Shown one piece after another: positions 32,044 to 41,454 of a stretch of DNA of 64,000 bases. The translations under genes and the position numbers were made by a program. This DNA comes from Dickeya fangzhongdai (GTDB taxonomy: Bacteria > Pseudomonadota > Gammaproteobacteria > Enterobacterales > Enterobacteriaceae): positions 3,100,001 to 3,164,000 of the forward strand of contig NZ_CP025003.1 of assembly GCF_002812485.1 (NCBI RefSeq). Reading direction: 5' to 3'. Within the stretch, counting starts at the first letter, position 1. Every line of letters starts with the position of its first letter. The notes under the pieces are model-generated. The model ran no database searches and was not told where the DNA came from. It saw only the letters and a list, made by a program, of their open reading frames with translations.

Positions 32044-32847
32044 TCATGACTCACAGTTAGGGCTCAGAAAGTCGAACAACTCTCGTGAGCGATAACACCA
32101 GCTATGCGCCTGGTTTACGGGTATCACCGGCATCAACGCATTGCACACCAGCACTTCGTCTGCGTCCGCCAGCGTTTCCAGCGGTTCAGTCACCACATGC
32201 AGCTCAAACGCCGATGCCGACAACAGCGCCATAATATGCCGACGCGCGACGCCGTCAACGCCGGCAAGCGATACATCCGGCGTGAAAACCCGCTTTCCCT
32301 TGCGCCAGAATAAATTAGCCGCACAGCATTCCACCAGCGCCCCGGAGGTGTCAAGCACCAGCGCCTCATCAGCGCCGGACTGTTCAAGATGCATGCGGAT
32401 GAACACCTGCTCCAGCCGGTTTAGATGCTTTATCCCCGCCAGCCAGGCGCTCTGCGCCAGCGGAACCGGACTCAGCGCCAGTCGGATGCCGTCCTGACGC
32501 CATTGAGCGTAGTGTCGCGGGTACGCCGCCTGCATAACAATGCGCACCGGTTTGTGGCATCCCACCGGGCTGTAGCCGCGGCCGCCGTTGCCCCGACTGA
32601 TGATGGCTTTCACCACGCCGTCAACGCGGCCCTCGGCGGCCTGCTGCATCTCATCGCTCAGTCGCTGCCAGTCCGGGTCGGGCAACAACAATTTTTCCGC
32701 CGCCTGCTGCAACCGCCGAATATGTCGCTCCAGCCATACAATATGGCCGTTCACAACCCTGGCCGTGGTAAAACAGCCGTCGCCAAACTGTACGCTGCGA
32801 TCCGATACCGGCAGGCATTGCTCCGCTTTTCCGTCAATCCACCACAT
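32044..32847 (-). CDS. pabC: Aminodeoxychorismate lyase
   Basis: PabC is a PLP enzyme that makes p-aminobenzoate for folate. The 267-residue protein belongs to the fold type IV aminotransferase family. The PLP-binding lysine is Lys140 in LAGIKHLNRLEQ. Further motifs are SDRSVQFGDGCFTTARV, ISRGNGGRGY and LVECCAANLFWRKG. It follows fabF by 125 bp, with a terminator between, so some of its expression may need a separate promoter or read-through. Confidence 0.95.
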   Translation of the reverse strand: MWWIDGKAEQCLPVSDRSVQFGDGCFTTARVVNGHIVWLERHIRRLQQAAEKLLLPDPDWQRLSDEMQQAAEGRVDGVVKAIISRGNGGRGYSPVGCHKPVRIVMQAAYPRHYAQWRQDGIRLALSPVPLAQSAWLAGIKHLNRLEQVFIRMHLEQSGADEALVLDTSGALVECCAANLFWRKGKRVFTPDVSLAGVDGVARRHIMALLSASAFELHVVTEPLETLADADEVLVCNALMPVIPVNQAHSWCYRSRELFDFLSPNCES

Positions 32848-32927
32848 ATTCGTCTCCTCGGCCAGGGTGCAAGCCTGTCAGTCGTCTGGGCGTCCGGCAA
32901 GCGGCAATATCCGATTTTCAGTCAGAC

Positions 32928-32953
32928 AAAAAAAAGCCCGGCAGAACCGGGCT
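32928..32953 (-). terminator. fabF terminator
   Basis: AGCCCGG (32935-32941) and CCGGGCT (32947-32953) pair with a five-base loop. Leftward, the stem is followed by eight T (A-run 32928-32935). It lies just after the fabF stop and separates it from pabC. Confidence 0.85.
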
Positions 32954-32971
32954 CTTCATTAAAACATCGCA

Positions 32972-34210
32972 TCAGACTTTGCGGAACACCACGGAACCGT
33001 TGGTGCCGCCGAAACCAAAGGAGTTACACAACGTGTATTCCATATTGGCCACCTGACGAGCTTCGTGCGCCACGAAATCCAGATCGCAGCCTTCATCCGG
33101 GTTATCCAGGTTGATGGTCGGCGGAACAGCCTTATCGCGCAACGCCATAATACAGAAGATCGACTCCACCGCGCCCGCAGCCCCCAACAGGTGGCCGATC
33201 ATGGACTTGGTCGAGCTGACCAGCACGCGGGTATCCGCACCGAAAACCGATTTCACCGCTTGTGCTTCGGCTTTATCACCCGCCGACGTGGACGTACCGT
33301 GCGCATTGATATAACCCACCTGCTCCGTGGTAATACCTGCATCACGCAAGGCATTTTCCATCGCCAGCGCCGCGCCAGCGCCATTCTCCGGCGGAGACGT
33401 CATATGGTAGGCGTCGCTGCTCATGCCAAAACCTACGATTTCAGCGTAGATTTTCGCTCCGCGCTTTTTGGCATGCTCATATTCTTCCAGCACCAGAATG
33501 CCGGCGCCGTCGCCCAGCACGAAGCCATCGCGATCTTTGTCCCACGGACGGCTTGCCGCCTGCGGATTATCGTTGCGGGTCGACAGGGCGCGCGCTGCGC
33601 CGAATCCGCCAACACCCAGCGGCGTACTGGCTTTTTCCGCCCCGCCGGCCAACATAACATCGGCATCGTTATACGCGATAATGCGCGCAGCGTGGCCGAT
33701 GTTATGCACACCAGAAGTACATGCGGTGGCAATGGAAATGGTTGGACCACGCAGGCCGAACATGATGCTCAGGTGCCCGGCGACCATGTTGACAATGGTG
33801 GATGGCACAAAGAACGGACTGATTTTACGCGGGCCACCATGCACCAGCGCGCCATGGTTTTCCTCAATCAGCCCCAGACCACCAATACCTGACCCGATAG
33901 CGGCTCCGATACGACTCGCATTGGCTTCCGTCACCTCAAGGCCTGAATCCTGCATGGCCTGAATGCCGGCTGCAACCCCGTATTGAATAAAGGCATCCAT
34001 CTTGCGCGCTTCTTTGCGCGGGATGAAATCTTCACTATTAAAGTCTTTTACTAAGCCAGCAAAACGCGTTGCATAGGCACTAGTATCGAAATGATCAATC
34101 AGGCTGATGCCACTCTGACCGGCAAGCAGAGCATTCCAGGTTGACGCTACTGTATTGCCGACAGGAGATAACATGCCCAGACCAGTCACAACTACTCGAC
34201 GCTTAGACAC
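32972..34210 (-). CDS. fabF: 3-oxoacyl-[ACP] synthase II
   Basis: FabF elongates acyl-ACP and governs the temperature response of unsaturated fatty acids. The 412-residue enzyme has the active-site Cys in [14 protein letters not shown], His in [11 protein letters not shown] and His in [15 protein letters not shown]. The start codon is GTG (34208-34210), as in E. coli. It follows acpP by 82 bp and a hairpin. Confidence 0.98.
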   Translation of the reverse strand: MSKRRVVVTGLGMLSPVGNTVASTWNALLAGQSGISLIDHFDTSAYATRFAGLVKDFNSEDFIPRKEARKMDAFIQYGVAAGIQAMQDSGLEVTEANASRIGAAIGSGIGGLGLIEENHGALVHGGPRKISPFFVPSTIVNMVAGHLSIMFGLRGPTISIATACTSGVHNIGHAARIIAYNDADVMLAGGAEKASTPLGVGGFGAARALSTRNDNPQAASRPWDKDRDGFVLGDGAGILVLEEYEHAKKRGAKIYAEIVGFGMSSDAYHMTSPPENGAGAALAMENALRDAGITTEQVGYINAHGTSTSAGDKAEAQAVKSVFGADTRVLVSSTKSMIGHLLGAAGAVESIFCIMALRDKAVPPTINLDNPDEGCDLDFVAHEARQVANMEYTLCNSFGFGGTNGSVVFRKV

Positions 34211-34260
34211 GCTGATCCTCCAGGGAGGGAAAAAAAAGATACTGAGGTAGAAGAAAACTT

Positions 34261-34280
34261 AGGCGGTCGAGCGACCGCCT
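34261..34280 (-). terminator. acpP hairpin
   Basis: AGGCGGTCG and CGACCGCCT form a perfect 9-bp stem with a two-base loop, 12 bp after the acpP stop. Leftward a TTTTCTTC stretch follows. It probably ends most acpP transcripts and allows some read-through into fabF. Confidence 0.75.
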
Positions 34281-34292
34281 AGATATGTTCGA

Positions 34293-34529
34293 TTACTGCT
34301 GATTAGCCTGAATAAAATCGATGGCTGCCTGAACAGTCGTGATTTTTTCAGCTTCTTCGTCTGGGATCTCGGTATCGAATTCTTCTTCCAATGCCATTAC
34401 CAGCTCAACAGTGTCAAGAGAATCAGCGCCCAGGTCATCAACGAAAGAGGCATTGTTCACGACTTCTTCCGGCTTAACGCCCAGCTGTTCAACGATGATT
34501 TTCTTAACGCGTTCTTCGATAGTGCTCAT
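34293..34529 (-). CDS. acpP: Acyl carrier protein
   Basis: AcpP carries growing acyl chains on phosphopantetheine attached to the Ser in [18 protein letters not shown] (Ser37). The 78-residue acidic protein matches the E. coli protein nearly throughout. A 154-bp gap before it (34530-34683) should hold a strong separate promoter. It lies between fabG and fabF. Confidence 0.99.
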   Translation of the reverse strand: MSTIEERVKKIIVEQLGVKPEEVVNNASFVDDLGADSLDTVELVMALEEEFDTEIPDEEAEKITTVQAAIDFIQANQQ

Positions 34530-34683
34530 ACTCTTAAATTTCCTATCAAAACTCGCTTTCGCGATGGTTTTCGTAGTGTATAAAATGTTGAAAAAGATGC
34601 AACAAAATCAAGACTGGTCGAACCAAGATTTTGTGCTTTTTGCAGTTTTCGCTGCAAATTAACGCAAATTACGGTGTTGCTTA

Positions 34684-35418
34684 TCAGATCATATACATGC
34701 CACCATTGACATGCAATGTTTCGCCAGTAATGTAACCCGCCTCATCAGAGGCTAAAAACGCTACAGCGCTGGCGATTTCTTTCGCATCACCCAGACGGTT
34801 GGCAGGAACATTCGCCAAAATGCCCACACGCTGTTCTTCTGTCAATGCCCGCGTCATATCGGTTTCGATAAAGCCCGGCGCCACCACGTTAACGGTGATG
34901 CCGCGAGACGCGACTTCCTGCGCCAGCGATTTGCTAAAGCCAACCAGTCCAGCCTTGGCGGCGGCATAGTTGGCCTGACCGGCGTTGCCGCGGGAACCGA
35001 TGACAGACCCTACAGTGATGATGCGGCCAAAACGTTTTTTCATCATGGCGCGCAGCACCGCCTTGGACAGCCGGAAAACGGAGCTCAGGTTGGTATCCAG
35101 CACTTCCTGCCAGGCTTCGTCTTTCATACGCATCATCAGATCATCACGCGTAATACCGGCGTTATTCACCAGAATATCAATATCGCCGAACGCTTCTTTG
35201 ATGCTGGCTAAAACGCTTTCAATCGAGGCGCTATCCGTAACGTTCAGCGCATAGCCTTTGCCTTTCGGCCCCAGCCACTCGCTGATATCCGCCGCCCCTT
35301 TGTCGCTGGTGGCCGTACCGATTACGGTGGCGCCGCGGGCAGCCAGCGTCTCGGCAATCGCCCGACCAATGCCACGACTTGCGCCCGTCACCAGGGCAAT
35401 TTTTCCTTCAAAATTCAT
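34684..35418 (-). CDS. fabG: 3-oxoacyl-[ACP] reductase
   Basis: FabG is the NADPH-dependent reductase of the elongation cycle. The 244-residue SDR protein has the TGASRGIGRAIAE cofactor motif, NNAGITRD, catalytic Ser in GSVIGSRGNAGQ and YAAAKAG (Tyr and Lys), and GFIETDMT. The ATG at 35416-35418 matches E. coli MNFEGKIALV. It lies 14 bp after fabD. Confidence 0.98.
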   Translation of the reverse strand: MNFEGKIALVTGASRGIGRAIAETLAARGATVIGTATSDKGAADISEWLGPKGKGYALNVTDSASIESVLASIKEAFGDIDILVNNAGITRDDLMMRMKDEAWQEVLDTNLSSVFRLSKAVLRAMMKKRFGRIITVGSVIGSRGNAGQANYAAAKAGLVGFSKSLAQEVASRGITVNVVAPGFIETDMTRALTEEQRVGILANVPANRLGDAKEIASAVAFLASDEAGYITGETLHVNGGMYMI

Positions 35419-35432
35419 TATCTTCACCGTTT

Positions 35433-36362
35433 TTACTGTTCAAGCGCTGCCGATAAGGAAGCAGGATCATTAATCGCCGTTGCCGTGAGACTATCAACGA
35501 TTCGTTTGGTCAGCCCGGTCAACACCTTACCAGGGCCGGTTTCCACCAGGGTAACCACACCCTGCGCGGCCATGTATTCGACACATTCCGTCCAACGGAC
35601 CGGGTTATGCAACTGGCGCACCAGCGCGCTGCGAATCGCTTCCGGTGCGGATTCAGCGCGAACATCCACATTATTGACCACCGGTACGTCCGGCGCATTA
35701 AAGGTGATCGCTTCCAGCGCATCCGCCAGCTTACGGGCCGCCGGCTCCATCAGCGCACAGTGGGAAGGTACGCTGACCGGCAACGGCAACGCGCGTTTCG
35801 CACCCGCAGCTTTACAGGCTGCGCCCGCGCGCTCAACCGCTTCTTTGTTACCGGCAATAACCACCTGCCCCGGCGAGTTGAAGTTGACCGGCGAAACTAC
35901 CTGACCTTGCGCGGCTTCGGCACAGGCTGCGGCAATCGCATCATTATCCAAACCGATGATGGCATACATTGCGCCGGTCCCTTCCGGTACCGCTTCCTGC
36001 ATCAGTTTGCCGCGCAGTTCAACCAGGCTGACCGCCTGCTTGAAATCCAGAACGCCGGCGCACACCAGTGCAGAATATTCGCCCAGGCTATGGCCGGACA
36101 TCAGCGTCGGCAACGCGCCGCCCTGCTGCCGCCAGACGCGCCACAGAGCGACTGACGCCGTTAACAGCGCCGGCTGGGTCTGCCAGGTCTTGTTCAGTTC
36201 TTCCGCTGGTCCTTGCTGGGAAAGCTGCCACAGATCATATCCCAGAACCGAGGAGGCTTCGTCAAACGTTTCTTTGATCAGCGGGAATTTTTCAGCCAGT
36301 TCAGCCAGCATACCCACCGACTGGGAACCCTGACCGGGAAATACCATTGCAAATTTCGTCAT
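35433..36362 (-). CDS. fabD: Malonyl-CoA-ACP transacylase
   Basis: FabD loads malonate onto ACP. The 309-residue enzyme has the active-site Ser in MSGHSLGEYSALVCAG, the substrate Arg in VELRGKLMQ, and the His in PVSVPSHCALM. The ATG at 36360-36362 gives MTKFAMVFPGQGSQ, matching E. coli in start and length. It lies 19 bp after fabH. Confidence 0.98.
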   Translation of the reverse strand: MTKFAMVFPGQGSQSVGMLAELAEKFPLIKETFDEASSVLGYDLWQLSQQGPAEELNKTWQTQPALLTASVALWRVWRQQGGALPTLMSGHSLGEYSALVCAGVLDFKQAVSLVELRGKLMQEAVPEGTGAMYAIIGLDNDAIAAACAEAAQGQVVSPVNFNSPGQVVIAGNKEAVERAGAACKAAGAKRALPLPVSVPSHCALMEPAARKLADALEAITFNAPDVPVVNNVDVRAESAPEAIRSALVRQLHNPVRWTECVEYMAAQGVVTLVETGPGKVLTGLTKRIVDSLTATAINDPASLSAALEQ

Positions 36363-36381
36363 AGTCATACGTCCTGATAAA

Positions 36382-37332
36382 TCAAAAACGAATCAGAGCA
36401 GAGCCCCAGGTAAAGCCGCCGCCAAACGCTTCCAGCAAAATCAACTGACCGCGCTGGATACGACCATCGCGGACGGCCTCATCCAGTGCGGAAGGAACGG
36501 AAGCGGCGGACGTATTACCGTGACGATCCAGCGTCACCACCACTTTATCCATGCCCATGCCTAGTTTTTTAGCGGTGGCGCTGATAATGCGCAGGTTTGC
36601 CTGATGAGGGACCAGCCAGTCGAGTTCGCTTTTATTCAGGCCGGACGCATCCAGCGTTTCTTCGACAATGTGGGCCAGTTCCGTTACGGCGACTTTAAAT
36701 ACTTCGTTGCCCGCCATCGTCAAATAAGCAGGCTGCGGTTCCTGGCGATCCGCATAAGGCAATGTCAGAAGATCGCCATAGCGACCATCTGCGTGCAGAT
36801 GCGTGGAAAGGATTCCCGGCTCTTCCGAGCGGCCCAGCAAGACAGCGCCAGCGGCGTCGCCGAACAGAATCAGAGTGCCGCGATCGGCCGGGTCGAGCGT
36901 TCTGGACAAGGCATCGGAACCGATGACCAATGCATAATCCACCGCGCCGCTTTTCACATACTGATCGGCCACGCTCAATGCATAGGCGAATCCCGCGCAG
37001 GCGGCGGCAAGATCAAAGGCGATCGTGTCTTTAATACCCAGCATCTGCTGGATCTGGCAGGCCGAACTGGGGAAAGCATGGCTGGACGACGTGGTCGCTA
37101 CGATAAGCAAGCCGACCTGATTACTGTCGACTCCCGCCATGTCGAGCGCGTTCTGCGCGGCACGGTACCCCATGGAGGCAACGCTTTCATCTGGAGCAGC
37201 AATGCGGCGTTCGCGAATACCGGTACGTGTGACGATCCATTCGTCCGACGTATCCACCATTTTTTCTAAATCAGCGTTCGTCCTGATTTGTTCGGGCAAA
37301 TAGCTTCCCGTTCCGAGAATCTTTGTATACAT
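36382..37332 (-). CDS. fabH: 3-oxoacyl-[ACP] synthase III
   Basis: FabH starts fatty-acid synthesis by joining acetyl-CoA and malonyl-ACP. The 316-residue enzyme has Cys in [16 protein letters not shown] (about 112), His in [20 protein letters not shown] (about 243) and Asn in [12 protein letters not shown] (about 273). It lies 6 bp after plsX. One residue shorter than E. coli, from a deletion near [13 protein letters not shown]. Confidence 0.98.
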   Translation of the reverse strand: MYTKILGTGSYLPEQIRTNADLEKMVDTSDEWIVTRTGIRERRIAAPDESVASMGYRAAQNALDMAGVDSNQVGLLIVATTSSSHAFPSSACQIQQMLGIKDTIAFDLAAACAGFAYALSVADQYVKSGAVDYALVIGSDALSRTLDPADRGTLILFGDAAGAVLLGRSEEPGILSTHLHADGRYGDLLTLPYADRQEPQPAYLTMAGNEVFKVAVTELAHIVEETLDASGLNKSELDWLVPHQANLRIISATAKKLGMGMDKVVVTLDRHGNTSAASVPSALDEAVRDGRIQRGQLILLEAFGGGFTWGSALIRF

Positions 37333-37338
37333 GTACGC

Positions 37339-38385
37339 TCAGTCACTCTTGGGTAATACAGCCTTTAGTCGCGACGCAATCCTCTCCGGGAGTTGCCGCT
37401 GCACCGTCTGCATCGCCTGTTCAATTGCAACAGCAAACGCATTCTGGTTTGCTGCACCGTGGCTTTTTATGACAGTTCCACGTAATCCTAACAGACATGC
37501 GCCGTTATAGTGGTCAGGGTTCAGGTGTCCAAACCGCCTGGCCAGACGCCGTTGCAACCAGCGCCCTAAAAATTTCAACCACCATGGCTGTGCTTGCCGA
37601 CTTTCTCCCCTGCCGGACGAGCCCTTCAGGAGAGACAGAAACATTCGCACTACACCTTCCATGGTTTTCAACGTGACGTTTCCCACGAAACCGTCACAGA
37701 CCATCACATCCGTTTTGCCGGTCAGTAATTCGTTGCCTTCCAGATAACCGATATAGTTAATCGAAGGCATGGTTTTCAGTTGCGCCGCTGCGCCCCGGAT
37801 ACTAGCGAGCCCCTTGCTCTCTTCTTCACCGATATTCAGCAACGCCACGCGCGGATTCTGCAATCCGAGCACTTCTTCCGCCATGACCGATCCCATCACG
37901 GCGAACTGCACTAACATTGCGCTATCGCAATCAACATTCGCGCCCAAATCCAGCACCACGCTCTTCCCGTGCTGCTGATGGGGCAGCATTGTCACCAATG
38001 CCGGACGATCAATCCCCTCAATGGGTTTGATCAATAATGTCGCCAGCCCCATCAATGCGCCGGTATTGCCTGCGCTAACGCAGGCCTGCGCTCGCCCTTC
38101 CCTGATCAACTCCAGAGCGATGCGCATAGATGTCCCCCGACTGGCACGAATAGCCTGGGATGGACGCGCATCGCCAGCTATTACCGATTCAGCCGGCACG
38201 ATTTCCAAACGGGAAAATAAAGGGGAATCGACTTTAGCGAGTAATGGAGTAAGCGCAGAAGGGTCGCCAACCAGCAGCAGATGGAGGTCTGGATTAGAAG
38301 CCAGTGCCTGCAACGCTGCAGGCACTGTAATGCAGGGACCGAAGTCCCCGCCCATTGCATCTAACGCCAAGGTTAGGCGCGTCAA
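37339..38385 (-). CDS. plsX: Phosphate acyltransferase PlsX
   Basis: PlsX converts acyl-ACP to acyl-phosphate, feeding phospholipid synthesis. The 348-residue protein has [45 protein letters not shown] and [14 protein letters not shown]. The start is a TTG (38383-38385) with AAGGA six bases upstream; no ATG fits the family N-terminus. It follows rpmF by 26 bp. The C-terminus is slightly shorter than in E. coli. Confidence 0.96.
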   Translation of the reverse strand: MTRLTLALDAMGGDFGPCITVPAALQALASNPDLHLLLVGDPSALTPLLAKVDSPLFSRLEIVPAESVIAGDARPSQAIRASRGTSMRIALELIREGRAQACVSAGNTGALMGLATLLIKPIEGIDRPALVTMLPHQQHGKSVVLDLGANVDCDSAMLVQFAVMGSVMAEEVLGLQNPRVALLNIGEEESKGLASIRGAAAQLKTMPSINYIGYLEGNELLTGKTDVMVCDGFVGNVTLKTMEGVVRMFLSLLKGSSGRGESRQAQPWWLKFLGRWLQRRLARRFGHLNPDHYNGACLLGLRGTVIKSHGAANQNAFAVAIEQAMQTVQRQLPERIASRLKAVLPKSD

Positions 38386-38411
38386 AGTGTTTCCTTGCTA
38401 AATCGCAGGAA

Positions 38412-38582
38412 TTACTTGGCAACAACCTTGCGACCGCGGTAGTAACCATCCGCAGTGACGTGGTGACGCAGATGCGTTTCGCCGGAAACTTTATCTACGG
38501 ATACAGCGGAAGTGGTCAGCGCATCGTGAGCACGACGCATACCACGTTTGGAACGGCTAGGTTTATTCTGTTGTACGGCCAT
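38412..38582 (-). CDS. rpmF: 50S ribosomal protein L32
   Basis: This 56-codon gene begins [20 protein letters not shown] and ends [10 protein letters not shown], the L32 ends, and is one residue shorter than in E. coli. It lies between yceD and plsX, an order conserved in proteobacteria, which links ribosome and lipid synthesis. Leftward, with 16 bp after yceD. Confidence 0.97.
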   Translation of the reverse strand: MAVQQNKPSRSKRGMRRAHDALTTSAVSVDKVSGETHLRHHVTADGYYRGRKVVAK

Positions 38583-38598
38583 GGACCTTACTCCTTAA

Positions 38599-39120
38599 TT
38601 ACTTACGCTTTAAACTGGCTAATACGGCAAATGGATTCGGTTTTTCCGCCTCGGCGGGTAACTGACCAAACACCATATCCGTTTCGGACACTTCACAGTG
38701 TTCAGAATCATGCACCGGCGCAATGGGCAAAGAGAGGATAAGCTCATCTTCAACCATCGCCAGCAAATCAACCTCACCGAACTCATTGACTTCGATAGGT
38801 TCATACGCTTCCGGCAAGGCTTCGGCCTGTTCATCACTGATGACCGGGCTAAAACAGAACGTGGCGTGGACCTGATGTTCGAAAGGCTTGCCGCAGCGCT
38901 GACACAGCAACGTCACCGTCACATCAGCCTGTCCATCAATCACCGCCAGCCGTTGGCTGTCAATGCTGAACGACAGCGTCGCATTCACATCACTGTCCAC
39001 ACTAACCACTGATTCGGCAACACGCATCACCTGTTCAGCCGTATAGACACCAACATAATCTAAACGCTTTTGAGCAGTGCGAACCGCATCAAGGGTTAAG
39101 GGTAATTTTACCTTTTGCAT
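38599..39120 (-). CDS. yceD: YceD family protein (23S rRNA accumulation protein)
   Basis: The 173-residue protein has the DUF177 pattern, including the cysteine pair in [10 protein letters not shown] and the [37 protein letters not shown] stretch. In E. coli loss of YceD lowers 23S rRNA levels, so it is thought to act in ribosome assembly. It is the first gene of the leftward yceD-rpmF-plsX-fab group. The promoter lies in 39121-39280, shared divergently with yceF. Confidence 0.94.
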   Translation of the reverse strand: MQKVKLPLTLDAVRTAQKRLDYVGVYTAEQVMRVAESVVSVDSDVNATLSFSIDSQRLAVIDGQADVTVTLLCQRCGKPFEHQVHATFCFSPVISDEQAEALPEAYEPIEVNEFGEVDLLAMVEDELILSLPIAPVHDSEHCEVSETDMVFGQLPAEAEKPNPFAVLASLKRK

Positions 39121-39280
39121 AGGGCGCGCATATTAACGTCGTAACGACGGAGAGTCAAAGAAAAAGGTGGCGATGTCAGTGCTTTCACCCAAATTTGCCT
39201 TCGCACACCCAAATTCGCTTCTAAAGCGGCAGACAGTTTAAAATGCATTCTCTGATTACGCTATGACCTGGTTTGCATTT

Positions 39281-39865
39281 ATGTCCCGAATTGTCCTTGC
39301 TTCCACCTCTCTGTACCGCAAAGCCCTGCTGGAAAAACTGGGGCTGCCGTTTGTCTGCGCGGCGCCCGATATCGATGAAACTCCGGCCGACGGCGAAAGC
39401 GCCGGCGAACTGGTCGGCCGACTGGCGACCGGCAAAGCCCGCGCGCTGGCCGGGCGATATCCCGACAACCTGATCATCGGCAGCGATCAGGTCTGTGTGC
39501 TGGAGGGCGTCATCACCGGCAAACCTCACACCCGGGAAAACGCCATACGCCAATTGCAACAGGCCAGCGGACGATGCATCACTTTTTATACCGGACTGGC
39601 CTTATTCAACAGCGCAACCGCGCGTCTGCAATGCGTAGTAGAGCCGTTCGAGGTGCATTTCCGTACGCTCAGCACATGCGAAATCGAACGCTATGTCGAT
39701 TGCGAACATCCCTTTGACTGCGCCGGCAGCTTTAAAAGCGAAGGGCTTGGCATCGCGCTGTTTGACCGGTTATCCGGCCGGGATCCCAATACCCTGATCG
39801 GTTTACCGCTGATTACGCTGCTGGAATTATTGCGAGAGGAAGGCGTGAATCCGTTATTACCGTGA
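39281..39865 (+). CDS. yceF: Maf-like nucleotide pyrophosphatase YceF
   Basis: The 194-residue protein is a Maf-family pyrophosphatase; the E. coli homologue YceF hydrolyses 7-methyl-GTP. Motifs are [28 protein letters not shown] and [30 protein letters not shown]. The ATG at 39281 (MSRIVLAS) gives the E. coli length; a start at 39263 would add six residues. It converges on rluC. Confidence 0.93.
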   Translation: MSRIVLASTSLYRKALLEKLGLPFVCAAPDIDETPADGESAGELVGRLATGKARALAGRYPDNLIIGSDQVCVLEGVITGKPHTRENAIRQLQQASGRCITFYTGLALFNSATARLQCVVEPFEVHFRTLSTCEIERYVDCEHPFDCAGSFKSEGLGIALFDRLSGRDPNTLIGLPLITLLELLREEGVNPLLP

Positions 39866-39885
39866 TGATGGCGAGGTGCAAACCA

Positions 39886-39909
39886 CGTCCCTGCGGGTAA
39901 TCAGGGACG
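39886..39909. terminator. Hairpin between convergent yceF and rluC
   Basis: CGTCCCTG (39886-39893) and CAGGGACG (39902-39909) form a perfect 8-bp stem with an eight-base loop, in the 54-bp gap between two converging stops. There is no T-run. Confidence 0.5.
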
Positions 39910-39919
39910 CGGCGCACGC

Positions 39920-40876
39920 TTATTTCTGGCGCTGCCGCAAAGCTTGCAGGCAATGACGCAAGGCGGCATCAAGCGGCGCTTCAATACGCAGCGTCTCACC
40001 GGTGTGAGGATGCTCAAAACGCAGCGCCTGCGCATGCAGGAACAGGCGTTTGAGCCCGGTATCCGCCAGTTGGGCGTCGAATTCACGATCGCCGTAACGA
40101 TCGTCGAACGCTATCGGGTGCCCGGCATATTGGGTGTGAACGCGAATCTGGTGGGTTCGCCCGGTAATCGGGCTGGCGCGCACCAGCGTGGTGCAATCGA
40201 ACCGTTCTTCTACCTTGAACAGCGTTTCAGACGGCTTTCCTTCACTATTAACCCGGACGATACGTTCACCGCTTTGCAGCACATTTTTCAATAGCGGCGC
40301 CTGTACCGCCTTACAGTGCGACTGCCACTGACCGCGGACCAGCGCCAGATAATCCTTCTGCATCCCCTTGCTGCGCAGCTGCTCGTGCAACGCACGCAGC
40401 GCCGAGCGCTTTTTAGCCACCAGCAACACGCCGGAAGTGTCACGATCCAGACGGTGAACCAGTTCCAGGAAGCGCGCTTCAGGGCGCAACGCTCTAAGAG
40501 CTTCAATCACGCCGAAGCTGAGTCCGCTGCCGCCGTGCACCGCCGTGCCCGACGGTTTATTCAGGAGCAACAGATAATCATCTTCATAAAGGATGCAATC
40601 AGCCAGCGCCGAGACTTTATCCAGGCTGGCGGAAACCGCCGGTTCTTCACGCTCCGACTGACGCACCGGCGGAATGCGCACTTCGTCGCCATCCAGCAAC
40701 TTGTATTCCGGCTTGATGCGCTTTTTATTCACCCGCACCTCGCCTTTGCGCAGGATGCGATAAATCATGCTTTTCGGCACGCCTTTAAGCCGGGTGCGCA
40801 AAAAATTGTCGATTCGCTGACCGGCTTCCTCGGAGGAAACCGTCAGAAACTGTACGGTTGGGTTCTCTGTTTTCAT
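39920..40876 (-). CDS. rluC: 23S rRNA pseudouridine synthase RluC
   Basis: RluC makes pseudouridines 955, 2504 and 2580 of 23S rRNA. The 318-residue protein has an S4 domain ([33 protein letters not shown]) and the catalytic Asp in [20 protein letters not shown], plus [25 protein letters not shown]. The ATG at 40874-40876 gives MKTENPTV, matching E. coli. It is divergent from rne, as in E. coli. Confidence 0.97.
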   Translation of the reverse strand: MKTENPTVQFLTVSSEEAGQRIDNFLRTRLKGVPKSMIYRILRKGEVRVNKKRIKPEYKLLDGDEVRIPPVRQSEREEPAVSASLDKVSALADCILYEDDYLLLLNKPSGTAVHGGSGLSFGVIEALRALRPEARFLELVHRLDRDTSGVLLVAKKRSALRALHEQLRSKGMQKDYLALVRGQWQSHCKAVQAPLLKNVLQSGERIVRVNSEGKPSETLFKVEERFDCTTLVRASPITGRTHQIRVHTQYAGHPIAFDDRYGDREFDAQLADTGLKRLFLHAQALRFEHPHTGETLRIEAPLDAALRHCLQALRQRQK

Positions 40877-41034
40877 GGAGGCGGATTCTAAATAGCACAC
40901 ACCGATAGCGCCACATCTTTTTCTATGCTTAACTGTCAGTCTGGCTTATGAAGATATTGTTACTGTTCGCATCCCGACTGATTTCAGCATCAACTGGTTT
41001 CAGTTTGGTTAAAAACAGCACAACAAACTTTATA

Positions 41035-41454
41035 TTGACAGGCAAAGTCACCTTGCTATCGACGTATCAGCAATGGAATAATGCTTTGGCTTTCCGTGCT
41101 GATTTCCGGTAAAACAGGGGAAATTGCGGAATTATTATCTTTGCCGGATTACTCATAAACGCAGCAATGGCGTAAGACGTATTGAATAATCAGGCAGTTA
41201 GCGAGCTGTGGTTTGCAGCTTGGCCGGCATATGGAATCAGATCTGGCAACCTATTTTCAGAAGCTGTTCCCGCAGTAAATGCGCTGTATTCCATCAGGAA
41301 ATACAGGCTACCGAAACATGCGCCTCTATGCAGGCGACAACCGTGAGGTTGACGCCCCTGCGATAAGACACGAGGCCATCGGTCCCCTCCGGTCATGCCT
41401 CCGTTCATCCGCAGCTCTATCAATAATGCAAGTAAAAATAACGAGTTAAGTACG
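41035..41454 (+). promoter_or_regulatory. rne promoter and structured leader
   Basis: A TTGACA at 41035-41040 with TATCGA at 41057-41062 is a possible promoter. The roughly 390 bases that follow contain three good hairpins: 41202-41222 (loop TGGTTTG), 41284-41306, and 41338-41351 (CAACC-GTGA-GGTTG, a GNRA-type tetraloop). In E. coli the about 360-nt rne leader forms hairpins that let RNase E limit its own mRNA, so this leader likely does the same. The whole 40877-41454 gap has no gene. Confidence 0.6.
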
